Below, piece after piece: positions 49,722 to 57,446 of a stretch of 64,000 nucleotides of DNA. The translations under genes and the position numbers were made by a program. The DNA comes from Nocardioides guangzhouensis (GTDB taxonomy: Bacteria; Actinomycetota; Actinomycetes; Propionibacteriales; Nocardioidaceae), in contig NZ_SDKM01000011.1 in NCBI RefSeq assembly GCF_004519545.1, forward strand, positions 1 through 64,000, given 5' to 3'. The number at the start of each line of letters is the position of its first letter. Position 1 is the stretch's first letter. The notes beneath the pieces were generated by a model that saw only the letters and a program-made list of their open reading frames with translations, did not search any database and was not told where the DNA came from.

Positions 49722-50657
49722 TCAACGGCCGTTCTGGCTGAAGTGCTGGAAGTCCTTCAGGCTCGACCAGGTTCCGCCCCAGCCCCAGCCGATCGCGGCG
49801 AACGCACGCACCGCCGGGCCGTCGGGCGTGATCATGCCCGGTCGGACCCAGCCGCGGTCGAGGTACGACGAGGCGAGCTCGGGGAGGACGAGGTCGCCCC
49901 GGTGGTAGGGGTTCTGGAACGGGTCGAGGTCGATCGCGAGGCCATACGCGTGCTGGGAGAACGTGGTGCTGCCTCGCACCGGACGGCACGCGAAGGCCCC
50001 GGTCACGTTGCCGTCGCCGGTCGGCGGGGCGTCCTGGTCGGCCTTCGTGGTGATGCCCATGGACTCGATGGGGAACCTCGCGCGGTAGAGCCGCCGGAAC
50101 ACGCCGACCACGTCGTCGGCCACGGACGCGTTGACCAGCATCTCCCCGGAGTGCCGGGCGCCGTCGAAGCCCCGGTAGGCCATCCGGACCCAGGCCAGGT
50201 CCTGCTTGCCGACCGGGCACCCGGGCCGCCAGGTGCTGCGGGCGATGACGTCCGCCGGCGCGGGTGACACCACCCGGGCGGTGAAGCCGGTGCCCGGGAG
50301 CGGCGCGACGGTGTCGGGGGTGTTCCAGCGGCGCACCCGCATCACCGCAGGCGTGGGCCGGACCTCGCCGAAGCCGTCGGCGGTCCGGGGGAGCACCCGC
50401 TTCCCGAGCCAGGCTGGCGGCGTGGTGCCGGGCGCGGGCTCGTGGGACGGCGTCGCCGGTGCCGTGGTGGTCGACGGCGCTGACGGCGCCGGCGGTGCCG
50501 CGCTCGTGGGCGCCGGGCTCGTCTTCGTCGGGCTCGTCGCGGGCGCCGACGGGGACCGCGTGCCGGACGGGGTGCCCGACGGTGCGGCGGTCTGCCCGGT
50601 CCCGCAGCCGGCGAGCAGGCAGGCCGCCAGCAGGAGCCCCGGCAGCGACCTCCGCAT
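49722..50657 (-). CDS. M15-family D-alanyl-D-alanine carboxypeptidase-like lipoprotein (311 aa)
   Basis: Lipoprotein signal (LLAACLLAGCGTG) followed by a long Pro/Ser/Thr/Ala linker (about 25-95) that would span the wall, and a C-terminal VanY/peptidase M15 domain. Zinc ligands are suggested by SQHAYGLAIDLDPFQNPY near 234-250 (HxxxxxxD) and by the histidine in SSLKDFQHFSQNGR at the end. It should trim peptidoglycan stem peptides outside the membrane. The ATG at 50657 starts a normal signal peptide; an upstream GTG at 50678 adds seven residues and cannot be excluded. It lies just behind the lytic transglycosylase gene, so the two wall enzymes are probably co-expressed. Confidence 0.88.
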   Translation of the reverse strand: MRRSLPGLLLAACLLAGCGTGQTAAPSGTPSGTRSPSAPATSPTKTSPAPTSAAPPAPSAPSTTTAPATPSHEPAPGTTPPAWLGKRVLPRTADGFGEVRPTPAVMRVRRWNTPDTVAPLPGTGFTARVVSPAPADVIARSTWRPGCPVGKQDLAWVRMAYRGFDGARHSGEMLVNASVADDVVGVFRRLYRARFPIESMGITTKADQDAPPTGDGNVTGAFACRPVRGSTTFSQHAYGLAIDLDPFQNPYHRGDLVLPELASSYLDRGWVRPGMITPDGPAVRAFAAIGWGWGGTWSSLKDFQHFSQNGR

Positions 50658-50690
50658 GGCGCCCGGCACGACGTCCACCCCCGCGGCCGG

Positions 50691-51665
50691 CTACCGGCCG
50701 GCCAGCGGCTGCGCCGGCCGCTTCGGGTAACCGACGGGGAGCACCCGGACCCCGCGGACGTGCTGGTAGAGCACCCGCCAGTGCCAGTACCCCGCGTAGG
50801 CGCTGGGGGAGCGCTGCAGGTTCCGGGCGTACGCCGTCACCGCGCCGACGTACCGGTCCGACGGGTTGTAGTGCCACAGCGCGCCGGCCATGTCGCGCGG
50901 CGCCCCGTGCCGCGCCAGGAGCCGAGCCGCCGCGGGGATCGCGTCGCGCGGGTCCTCGATGTCCCCGCCGGCGCCGTAGAGCTGCCACGTCGACGGGAGG
51001 AACTGCATGGGTCCGCGGGCCCCGGCGCTGCTGACCCCGTCGATCCGTCCCATCCGGGTCTCGACCAGGTGGATCGCGGCGAGGTACTCCCACGGCACCC
51101 CGGTGCTCCGCTCTGCCCGGCGGTAGAGCCGCAGCAGCTCGGCCGGCGGGGGCGGGGCGACGATCCGCCAGCGCGGCAGCCGCGGCGCGGGTGCGGACAT
51201 GCCGTGCAGCAGCATCGCGGCCCGTACGTCGTTGCGGGTGGCACGTGCGGTCGCCGGTCGGAGCCGGTCCGTGACCCGGACACGGAAGCGCGGCGGTGCC
51301 TCGGCCAGGGCCCGGGCGGCGAGCTGCTGGAGCTCGCCGGCCCGGCGAACGTCGGCAGCCCGGGCGCCCGGGTCGCGCAGGGTGGCCGCGGCGCGGTCGA
51401 GCTGGCCGGCCAGCGCGGGCGCCTGCCGGGCCGGCACCGCGGGCAGGACCGGGCGTGTGGTCGGGTCAGTGGTCGGGCCAGTGGTCGGCGCCGGCTCCCG
51501 GCCGTCGGGTCGGACGGTCGCCGTCGGCGACGCGACCGGCGTCTCCGGACCGTCGCTGCGGTCCGGTCCCGCGCTGCTGCAGGACACCAGCACGCAGCCG
51601 GCGGCCGCGAGCGCCACCGGCCGCAGGCTCCCGGTCGCGCGTCTCGGGCCTCGCCGTAGGGGCAT
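50691..51665 (-). CDS. Lytic transglycosylase-like lipoprotein (324 aa)
   Basis: Lipobox VLVSCSS near residue 29, Pro/Thr-rich linker, a helical region with LAGQLDRAAATLRDPGARA, then a C-terminal SLT-type domain. The catalytic glutamate is predicted in HLVETRMGRIDGVSSAGARG near 201, followed by PMQFLPSTW and the ALWHYNPSDRYVGAVTAYA segment typical of family-3-like (MltB/RPF-like) actinobacterial transglycosylases. It cleaves glycan strands of peptidoglycan outside the cell. The ATG at 51665 has GGGAGGTGG upstream. It forms a probable operon with the M15 peptidase gene. Confidence 0.88.
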   Translation of the reverse strand: MPLRRGPRRATGSLRPVALAAAGCVLVSCSSAGPDRSDGPETPVASPTATVRPDGREPAPTTGPTTDPTTRPVLPAVPARQAPALAGQLDRAAATLRDPGARAADVRRAGELQQLAARALAEAPPRFRVRVTDRLRPATARATRNDVRAAMLLHGMSAPAPRLPRWRIVAPPPPAELLRLYRRAERSTGVPWEYLAAIHLVETRMGRIDGVSSAGARGPMQFLPSTWQLYGAGGDIEDPRDAIPAAARLLARHGAPRDMAGALWHYNPSDRYVGAVTAYARNLQRSPSAYAGYWHWRVLYQHVRGVRVLPVGYPKRPAQPLAGR

Positions 51666-51749
51666 CGACGTCCCACCTCCCGTGCTGTCAAGCATGCGGT
51701 CCGCCCGGGGCCGCATCAAGCGACGGGTCCGGGGCCGCCGCCGGCGGGC

Positions 51750-51755
51750 TACCGT
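51750..51755 (+). promoter_or_regulatory. Leaderless-type -10 of the phosphatase gene
   Basis: TACCGT ends six bases before the ATG at 51762, with no ribosome-binding site. Confidence 0.5.
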
Positions 51756-51761
51756 GGCGGC

Positions 51762-52259
51762 ATGAGCGACCTGCAGTGCCCGGCGCGGGTGTTCCTCGCA
51801 CGTCACGCGGAGGCGTCGTGCGACGGGCCCGACGGCTCCGGCCCGGCCGGCGAGCCGCTGAGCGAGCGAGGCCGGCAGCAGGCCCGGGCGCTGGGCGAGG
51901 GGCTGCGTGGTGCCCGGATCGCCCGGGTCTACACGAGCCCGATGCCGCGGGCAGCGCGGACCGCGGCGGTGGCCGCCGAGGCGCTGGCGGTGGGGGTCGA
52001 GGAGGTCGGGGCCCTGGTCGAGGTGGGCGCCCTGCCCGAGGAGGCCGCGGGCGACGTGGTGACCCGGATGCTCGGGGCGCTCGAGGACATCGCGGACCGG
52101 CACCGCGGCGAGGCGGTGCTGGTGGTCGGCCACCTGGCCGCCATCGGGCTCACCCTGCCGCACCTGCTGGACGGGTCCGCCCGCCCCGACCCGGGCCTGG
52201 ACCCGGGCGCCTGGCTCGCGCTCGAGGGCGACGCCGACGGCTGGGTGCTGCGGGGCTGA
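51762..52259 (+). CDS. Histidine phosphatase superfamily protein (165 aa)
   Basis: Phosphoglycerate-mutase-like fold. The N-terminal phosphohistidine motif is FLARHAEASCDG (RHG variant RHA), with SERGRQQARALGEGL and the second catalytic histidine in VLVVGHLAAIGLTL. The glutamate of the active site is likely within SPMPRAARTAAVAAEAL and the following region. The substrate cannot be told from sequence. It is divergent from the lytic transglycosylase gene and precedes the iron-box region. Confidence 0.85.
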   Translation: MSDLQCPARVFLARHAEASCDGPDGSGPAGEPLSERGRQQARALGEGLRGARIARVYTSPMPRAARTAAVAAEALAVGVEEVGALVEVGALPEEAAGDVVTRMLGALEDIADRHRGEAVLVVGHLAAIGLTLPHLLDGSARPDPGLDPGAWLALEGDADGWVLRG

Positions 52260-52356
52260 GGCCGAGCCCGGTTGCCCACGACGGACCACGCGAGGCCGGC
52301 GCCCAGCCGGCCCCATCCGGTCCTCGCCCGCGACCCGAATCGCGAGACCACATGTC

Positions 52357-52375
52357 TTAGGTTAGGCATGCCTAA
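52357..52375 (+). promoter_or_regulatory. DtxR/IdeR-type iron box
   Basis: TTAGGTTAGGCATGCCTAA is a near-perfect 19-base palindromic match to the DtxR/IdeR consensus (TTAGGTTAGSCTAACCTAA), differing only in the centre and right arm. It is at about -43 to -25 relative to the predicted transcription start at 52400, overlapping the -35 position of the promoter for the small Cys protein and ferritin. Confidence 0.85.
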
Positions 52376-52385
52376 TTACGTCTGC

Positions 52386-52391
52386 TACCGT
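52386..52391 (+). promoter_or_regulatory. Candidate -10 of the iron-box operon
   Basis: TACCGT (TANNNT) lies eight bases before the GTG at 52400. No Shine-Dalgarno sequence is present, so the transcript is probably leaderless. Confidence 0.5.
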
Positions 52392-52399
52392 CCTCGCCC

Positions 52400-52585
52400 G
52401 TGGGCAAGAAGAAGGCCATGCCGAAGAGCAAGTGCTGCGTGTCGAAGGACCGCTGCAAGCGCTGCCCCATCCGCATGCTCAAGGAGGGCACCCTCCCTGC
52501 GGGCTACACCGTGAAGAAGCGGAAGCTGGTCAAGGTCTCGAAGAAGGCCGGCAAGAAGGTCGGTACGCTGCCCACGGCAGCCTGA
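52400..52585 (+). CDS. Small basic Cys-rich protein downstream of an iron box (61 aa)
   Basis: I do not recognise a named family. The protein is very Lys-rich and has four cysteines close together (Cys12, Cys13, Cys19, Cys22 in KCCVSKDRCKRCP), which could bind a metal ion or iron-sulfur cluster. The rest, to the C-terminus KKAGKKVGTLPTAA, looks like a flexible basic tail that could touch nucleic acid. The GTG start is supported by a -10 eight bases upstream and by the absence of any other start before the cysteines. The iron box upstream and ferritin 32 bases downstream imply a role in iron handling. Confidence 0.75.
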   Translation: MGKKKAMPKSKCCVSKDRCKRCPIRMLKEGTLPAGYTVKKRKLVKVSKKAGKKVGTLPTAA

Positions 52586-52617
52586 GCCATCCCCCCCGCC
52601 GGACCGAGGAGTACGTC

Positions 52618-53142
52618 GTGCCCGCAGCCCGTTTCGTCGAGCAGCTCAACACCCAGATCGGCAACGAGCTCGCCGCCCACAACCAGTACCTCGCCTGTGC
52701 GGTCTACTACGACGCGCTGACCATGCCGCGGATGGCGTCGTTCTTCTACGCGCAGGCGCTCGAGGAGCGCGCGCACGCGATGATGATGGTGCAGTACCTC
52801 CTCGACACCGACGCCGACGTGGTGATCCCCGGTGTCGACGCCCCGGTCGCCGTCTTCGCCGACCTGGTCGCGCCGGTCTCGCTGGCCCTCGACCAGGAGA
52901 AGCGGGTCACCGAGCAGGTCAACGGCCTGCTCCGGACCGCCCGCGACGAGTCCGACTTCGCCTCCGAGCAGTTCATGTCATGGTTCATCAAGGAGCAGGT
53001 CGAGGAGGTCGCCACGATGAGCGACCTGCTGGCCGTGGTGCAGCGCAGCTCGCACGACATCGAGGCGATCGAGGAGTACGTCGCCCGCGAGCAGGGCGTC
53101 GAGGGCACCGACCCGACCGCGCCGCGCCAGGCCGGCGCCTGA
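52618..53142 (+). CDS. Ferritin (174 aa)
   Basis: Non-heme ferritin that oxidises and stores iron. Ferroxidase-type ligands are seen in GNELAAHNQYLA (Glu17), LEERAHAM (Glu50, His53), LDQEKRVTEQV and KEQVEEVATM, in the four-helix order of bacterial ferritins. No heme-binding Met at the bacterioferritin position was noted. The GTG at 52618 has GAGGAG upstream and is in frame with the helix start. It follows the iron-box-controlled small gene by 32 bases, so it may be expressed from that promoter. In mycobacteria IdeR activates ferritin genes, but here the box position looks more like repression. Confidence 0.95.
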   Translation: MPAARFVEQLNTQIGNELAAHNQYLACAVYYDALTMPRMASFFYAQALEERAHAMMMVQYLLDTDADVVIPGVDAPVAVFADLVAPVSLALDQEKRVTEQVNGLLRTARDESDFASEQFMSWFIKEQVEEVATMSDLLAVVQRSSHDIEAIEEYVAREQGVEGTDPTAPRQAGA

Positions 53143-53158
53143 GCCGGGGGCCGATCCG

Positions 53159-53710
53159 TCAGCCGGGCGGTCGCGACGTCGCTGTCGAGTTCGGGCAGAA
53201 CGCCTCGCGCGGCGAGCCCGTGTGCAGCTCCTCGGGCAGCGTGACCGTCACGTCGTCGTCCAGCACCCCCATCCGCTCGGTGCTCACCCGCACCTCGGTG
53301 ACGAAGCTGCCGGCCCGGGCCGAGAGGGTCTCGCAGCCGCCCATGCGCAGCACCAGGGTGACCGGCTCGAACTCCCCGGCGGCGATGGTGACCTCGCCGC
53401 CTCCCGGGGCTCCGATCGAGCGGTAGGCGAACAGTCGGGACGGCGGCTGCCGGCCGGCCAGCCCGGTGACCGTCAAAGGCACCTCTCCGTCGTTGCGCAG
53501 CCGGAAGGCGTAGACCAGCGTCCCGCGATCGGCGTACCGCACCTGCCGCACCGTCCGGTCGCCAACCCTGAACACCGCGGTGGCCCCGGTGCCGTCGACC
53601 CGGGTGGGCCCGCCGGCGCCGAGCTCCGGGGCGGCCGCGGCCAGCGCCGAGCCGCCCCCGCCGGCGAGCACGCCGACCACGGCCACCGAGGCCAGCACGC
53701 TACGCCGCAC
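53159..53710 (-). CDS. Secreted protein of unknown function (183 aa)
   Basis: A Sec-type signal peptide (VLASVAVVGVLAGGGGSALAAAA) is followed by a beta-rich domain (TLVYAFRLRNDGEVPLTVTGL, GEVTIAAGEFEPVTLVLRM) with an immunoglobulin-like look. Two cysteines (GGCETLS and EAFCPNS) may form one disulfide. There is no membrane anchor or lipobox. The GTG start at 53710 lies 11 bases inside the end of the beta-helix gene, so the pair is coupled. It may bind or assist the beta-helix protein at the cell surface; this is inferred from gene order only. Confidence 0.7.
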   Translation of the reverse strand: MRRSVLASVAVVGVLAGGGGSALAAAAPELGAGGPTRVDGTGATAVFRVGDRTVRQVRYADRGTLVYAFRLRNDGEVPLTVTGLAGRQPPSRLFAYRSIGAPGGGEVTIAAGEFEPVTLVLRMGGCETLSARAGSFVTEVRVSTERMGVLDDDVTVTLPEELHTGSPREAFCPNSTATSRPPG

Positions 53711-55574
53711 GACGCAGCCTCCGGCCCACGCCGAGCAGCACGGTCAGCCCGGCGACCGCCACGAGCGGCGAGGTCGGGGACGGCCCGTCGCGGCCACCCG
53801 TCGTCGCGGCCGGCAGGCCGTCGAGGGGACCGCCGGTGCTGCCGTCCGAGGACGGCTTCTCCGGCGTCGCGAACCACTCGCAGGCGGGCGGGTTCCGCCA
53901 GGTCTCGTCGTTGCGGTCGTACTGGCTGCAGGAGAGGAACCCGGCGTCCTTGACCGGTGCGCCCGGCGACATCAGCGAGCCCCCGTCGGCGCACGACGGC
54001 GGGTCGACGAGGAAGTTGTCGGTGCGCTCGCCGCGGGAGTAGGTGTTCCCCTCCCAGCAGTTGCCCTCGCCCTGGTCGTCCCACCAGTGGTCGAGCCCGT
54101 TGTGCTCGTGGGCGCCGGACGGCGTGATCCCCATGTGGTTGTCGGTGGTGTGGTTGTGGTGCGAGGTGTCCTGCTGCCTGGCCGGGTCGTACTCGTCCCG
54201 CAGGGCGGCCGGCACCCAGAACTGCATGGTGCCGTAGCGCCAGTTGTCGTAGATCCAGTTGTGGTCGGTCGAGTCGAAGTTGCCGCCGGCGATCAGCACG
54301 CCGGTCCCGACCGGCGTCGGTACGACGGGGCACACGGTGCCGGACAGGTAGCCGCGTTCCTGCATCGGCTTGGCGCAGATCCCTGTCTGGACGAACTTCT
54401 CGTAGTAGTTCGAGTTGTTGGAGTGGATCCTGTTCCGGGACCAGCGCGCGTGGTCCTGGGGCAGCCCGGGGTGCCCGGGGAACAGGGAGTCCGTCGCGAT
54501 GCCGGTGGCGTTGTCGTAGAACTCGTTGTGGTGGGCGTAGATCGAGTTCCCGGCGGTGCCGGAGTAGCCCAGCGTGTTGTCGTGGCTCCGGTTGTGCCGG
54601 ATCTCGATGGCGTAGCGGGTCGGCTCGAACTCGGTGTTGTCGGCGTTGAGGTCGGAGCCGGATCCGGGGTAGATCCCGGAGTCGCCGTTGAAGTACGCGT
54701 TCGATCGGGTGATCAGGCCGTGGTCGCTGGCGAACGCGAGGATGCCGTACTCGTCGTTCGCGCGCGCGGTCACCCGGTCGATCACGAACCCGTCGGTCTC
54801 GAGGACGTAGACGGCGTTGAACTCCGCCTGCTGGACCGTGAAGTTGCGCAGCAGTACGCCGCCGGCCCGGTCGGCGCGGATCGCGTTGAGCTTGGCGAAC
54901 CTGTTGTCGATGACCACGTCGGACATCCGCCGGCCGGTGCCGACGACCTGCGTGCCGCAGAACCGGCTGTCGCAGTCGATGCTCCGGTTGCCCGGCGTGC
55001 GGTCGCCGAAGATCGAGATCAGGTTGAGGTTCGTGGGGCAGCGCCGCTGGTCGGCGTACGACAGCGCGATCGGGTCGCTCTCGCCGCTCCCGTCGGCGGC
55101 GGGCCCGGCGCCGGTGTCGGGAGAGGAGATCGACCCGATGTACTCCGAGGCCGGAAGCGGGCTGTCGGACCCGGTCTTCAGGTGCGAGCAGTACGACGAG
55201 CGCTGCTTCGTGGCCCACGTCCGCTCGGTGTAGGTCCCGGGCAGCACGTAGACCGAGGTGTTGCGCCGGGAGATCGACCGCACCGCGTCCTGGATCGAGC
55301 GGAACCGGCAGTCGGCGAGCATCCGGGTGCTGCGGCGCTTCGCGGGGCCGTCGGGCATCGCTGCGACCAGGTCGCGGCTGGCCGGCGTGCACACCACCCG
55401 CCGCCGCGGGTTGTCCCAGCCCAGGAATGCCGGCCTCCTGCCGTCGCCGTCGGGGAAGACGGCTGGTCGCTCCTCGTGCGCCGAGGCCGGGCTGCCGCCG
55501 GTCGTGGTGAGCAGGCCGAGCGCCAGCAGCGGAGCGAGCAGGAGCAGGGGGACGAGCCGGGTGGGTCGGGGCAT
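53700..55574 (-). CDS. Secreted right-handed beta-helix protein with C-terminal anchor (624 aa)
   Basis: An N-terminal signal peptide (LVPLLLLAPLLALGLLTTTGG) is followed by a beta-helix region with repeated Asn/Asp/Gly-rich turns (VVIDNRFAKLNAI, NGDSGIYPGSGSDLNADN, NSIYAHHNEFYDNATGI, HNWIYDNWRYGTMQFW) as in pectate-lyase-like and carbohydrate-binding NosD-type proteins. Several cysteine pairs are present. The C-terminus has a Ser/Gly linker, a hydrophobic helix (SPLVAVAGLTVLLGV) and RRLRRAA, a wall-anchor-like tail without LPXTG. It may be a surface polysaccharide lyase or binder; no catalytic set was identified. It overlaps the following secreted protein gene. Confidence 0.8.
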   Translation of the reverse strand: MPRPTRLVPLLLLAPLLALGLLTTTGGSPASAHEERPAVFPDGDGRRPAFLGWDNPRRRVVCTPASRDLVAAMPDGPAKRRSTRMLADCRFRSIQDAVRSISRRNTSVYVLPGTYTERTWATKQRSSYCSHLKTGSDSPLPASEYIGSISSPDTGAGPAADGSGESDPIALSYADQRRCPTNLNLISIFGDRTPGNRSIDCDSRFCGTQVVGTGRRMSDVVIDNRFAKLNAIRADRAGGVLLRNFTVQQAEFNAVYVLETDGFVIDRVTARANDEYGILAFASDHGLITRSNAYFNGDSGIYPGSGSDLNADNTEFEPTRYAIEIRHNRSHDNTLGYSGTAGNSIYAHHNEFYDNATGIATDSLFPGHPGLPQDHARWSRNRIHSNNSNYYEKFVQTGICAKPMQERGYLSGTVCPVVPTPVGTGVLIAGGNFDSTDHNWIYDNWRYGTMQFWVPAALRDEYDPARQQDTSHHNHTTDNHMGITPSGAHEHNGLDHWWDDQGEGNCWEGNTYSRGERTDNFLVDPPSCADGGSLMSPGAPVKDAGFLSCSQYDRNDETWRNPPACEWFATPEKPSSDGSTGGPLDGLPAATTGGRDGPSPTSPLVAVAGLTVLLGVGRRLRRAA

Positions 55575-55632
55575 CGGCGGCCTTTCGTCGTCGGTCCCTC
55601 CCTCCCCGGCAACGAGCCCGGCGCCGTCCGGG

Positions 55633-56469
55633 TTACGCGTCGGTAGCCGACGCGGGGATCGGCACGGCGGCGCCGGTCACCCGGACCTGCGGGTCGTCGG
55701 GCCGCACCTCCACCCGGAGCCGGCTCGGCCGCCCCATGTCGTCGCCCTGGTGCACGGTGACGGTGCGCGGCCCGGTGACCAGCCCGAGCGCCCGCAGGTA
55801 GCCGCCGAACGCGGCCGCCGCGGCGCCGGTCGCCGGGTCCTCGACCACGCCGCCCACCGGGAACGGGTTGCGCGCGTGCCACAGGTCGTCGGACTCGCGG
55901 ACCAGCAGGTCGGCGGTCACCGCGTCGTGGGCACGCAGGAGGGCGGCCAGGCCGTCGAAGTCGTAGTCGAGCGCGGCCAGCCGCTCCCGGGACCGGGCCA
56001 CCACGACGGCGTGCCGGGCACCCGCGAACGCCCAGTGCACCGGGTACGCCGGGTCCAGGTCGCCGGGCGCCCAGCCCAGCGCCCCGAGCAGCGCCAGCAC
56101 CTCGGACTCGGACGCCGGCTGCGAGGAGGCCGGAACGCTGGTGAGCGTCGCCGTCCCGCCGTCCGCCTCGACCTCCACCGGTCCCGCGGGGGTGCGGAAG
56201 AGCAGCCGGCCGGCCCGGCCCAGCGCGACCGCGGTGGCCACCGTGGCGTGGCCGCAGAACGGCACCTCGACCTGCGGGCTGAAGTAGCGGACGTCGAACT
56301 CGTCCGGCCCGGCGGCCGGCACGACGAACGCGGTCTCGGAGTAGCCGACCTCGGCGGCGATCCGCAGCATCGCGTCGTCGTCGAGGCCGCGCGCGTCGAG
56401 GACCACACCGGCCGGGTTGCCGCCGGACGGGTCGGTGGTGAAGGCGCTGTAGCGGAGGACGTCGGTCAT
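55633..56469 (-). CDS. PhzF-family isomerase-like protein (278 aa)
   Basis: Two-domain diaminopimelate-epimerase-like fold of the PhzF group. Motifs are FTTDPSGGNPAGVVLDARGL, GYSETAFVVPA (the conserved glutamate of PhzF), VPFCGHATVATAVAL and DPATGAAAAAFGGYLRALG. Most homologues outside phenazine clusters have unknown substrates, and no other phenazine gene is nearby. The ATG at 56469 has CAGGCT six bases upstream, a leaderless-type -10. It is divergent from a D-amino-acid-oxidase-like gene with only 57 bases between them. Confidence 0.88.
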   Translation of the reverse strand: MTDVLRYSAFTTDPSGGNPAGVVLDARGLDDDAMLRIAAEVGYSETAFVVPAAGPDEFDVRYFSPQVEVPFCGHATVATAVALGRAGRLLFRTPAGPVEVEADGGTATLTSVPASSQPASESEVLALLGALGWAPGDLDPAYPVHWAFAGARHAVVVARSRERLAALDYDFDGLAALLRAHDAVTADLLVRESDDLWHARNPFPVGGVVEDPATGAAAAAFGGYLRALGLVTGPRTVTVHQGDDMGRPSRLRVEVRPDDPQVRVTGAAVPIPASATDA

Positions 56470-56475
56470 GCGGCC

Positions 56476-56481
56476 AGCCTG
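56476..56481 (-). promoter_or_regulatory. Leaderless-type -10 of the PhzF gene
   Basis: CAGGCT on the minus strand ends six bases before the ATG at 56469. The first base differs from TANNNT. Confidence 0.35.
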
Positions 56482-56514
56482 CCCGTCCGGCGCCCGGACC
56501 GCCACGCCGTGCGG

Positions 56515-56520
56515 CAGACT
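56515..56520 (+). promoter_or_regulatory. Leaderless-type -10 of the D-amino-acid oxidase-like gene
   Basis: CAGACT ends six bases before the ATG at 56527. With the divergent element at 56476-56481 it makes a 57-base two-way promoter. Confidence 0.4.
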
Positions 56521-56526
56521 CGTCTC

Positions 56527-57435
56527 ATGACGCGCGCGATCGTGGCCGGTGCCGGCGTGGTCGGGCTGTCGTGCGCGGTCCGGCTGCTGGAGTCCGGGCA
56601 CCGGGTCGACGTCCTCGCCCGGGACCTGCCGCTGGAGACCACCAGCGCGGTCGCCGCGGCCATCTGGTACCCCTACCGCGCCCTCCCGCAGGACCGGGTC
56701 ACGGCCTGGTCCGGTGCGACGTACGCCGAGTTCGTCGGGCTGGCCGGGGAGCAGGGGACCGGCGTCCGCATGGTCACCGGGACCGAGGTCTTCCGCCAGC
56801 GGCAGCCCGACCCGTGGTGGCGCGGCGCGGTGCCGTCGCTGGACCGCGAGACCGCCCTGCCGGCGGGCTACCGCGACGGCTGGACGTTCGTGACCCCGGT
56901 TGTGGAGATGCCGGTCTACCTGCGCTGGCTGCTCGGGCGGGTCGAGGACCTCGGCGGCACGGTGACCCGGATGAACCTGTCGGCGCTGCCCGACGGCGAG
57001 GACGAGCTGGTGGTGAACTGCGCGGGGCTGGGCGCGCGGCTGCTCGGCGCGGACCGGTCGGTGGTGCCGGTGCGGGGGCAGGTGCTGTACGTCGAGCAGG
57101 TCGGCCTCGACCGGTGGTGGCTGGAGTCCGACGGCCCGACGTACGTGGTGCCCCGCTCGCGGGACATCGTGGTCGGCGGCACCGACGACGAGGGTGACTG
57201 GAGCCGTACGCCCTCACCGGAGACCGCAGCCGCGATCCTGGCCCGGGCGACCGCGCTGGTCCCGGAGCTGGAGGGCGCCCGGGTGCTGCGGCACAAGGTC
57301 GGCCTGCGGCCGGTGCGGCCCGCCGTACGGGTGGAGCGGGCGGGCAACGTCGTCCACTGCTACGGCCACGGAGGCGCGGGCGTGACCCTGTCGTGGGGCA
57401 CCGCGGACGAGGTCGCTGCGCTCGCGGCCGACTGA
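56527..57435 (+). CDS. FAD-dependent D-amino-acid oxidase-like protein (302 aa)
   Basis: DAO-fold flavoprotein. The FAD loop is VAGAGVVGLSCAVRLLESGH at the N-terminus. The loop TTSAVAAAIWYPYRALP and a C-terminal GLRPVRPAVRVER / HCYGHGGAGVTLSWGTADEV match D-amino-acid and D-aspartate oxidases (conserved Arg binding the substrate carboxylate and the Gly-rich FAD segment). It is expected to oxidise D-amino acids to keto acids with H2O2. No peroxisomal signal is relevant here. Length is slightly shorter than eukaryotic DAAO, as usual in actinobacteria. Confidence 0.9.
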   Translation: MTRAIVAGAGVVGLSCAVRLLESGHRVDVLARDLPLETTSAVAAAIWYPYRALPQDRVTAWSGATYAEFVGLAGEQGTGVRMVTGTEVFRQRQPDPWWRGAVPSLDRETALPAGYRDGWTFVTPVVEMPVYLRWLLGRVEDLGGTVTRMNLSALPDGEDELVVNCAGLGARLLGADRSVVPVRGQVLYVEQVGLDRWWLESDGPTYVVPRSRDIVVGGTDDEGDWSRTPSPETAAAILARATALVPELEGARVLRHKVGLRPVRPAVRVERAGNVVHCYGHGGAGVTLSWGTADEVAALAAD

Positions 57436-57446
57436 GCGGGTCCGGG

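Noticed and set aside
55633..56469. Phenazine biosynthesis cluster suggested by the PhzF-like gene
   Set aside because: No other phz genes are present; PhzF-like proteins are widespread outside phenazine producers.
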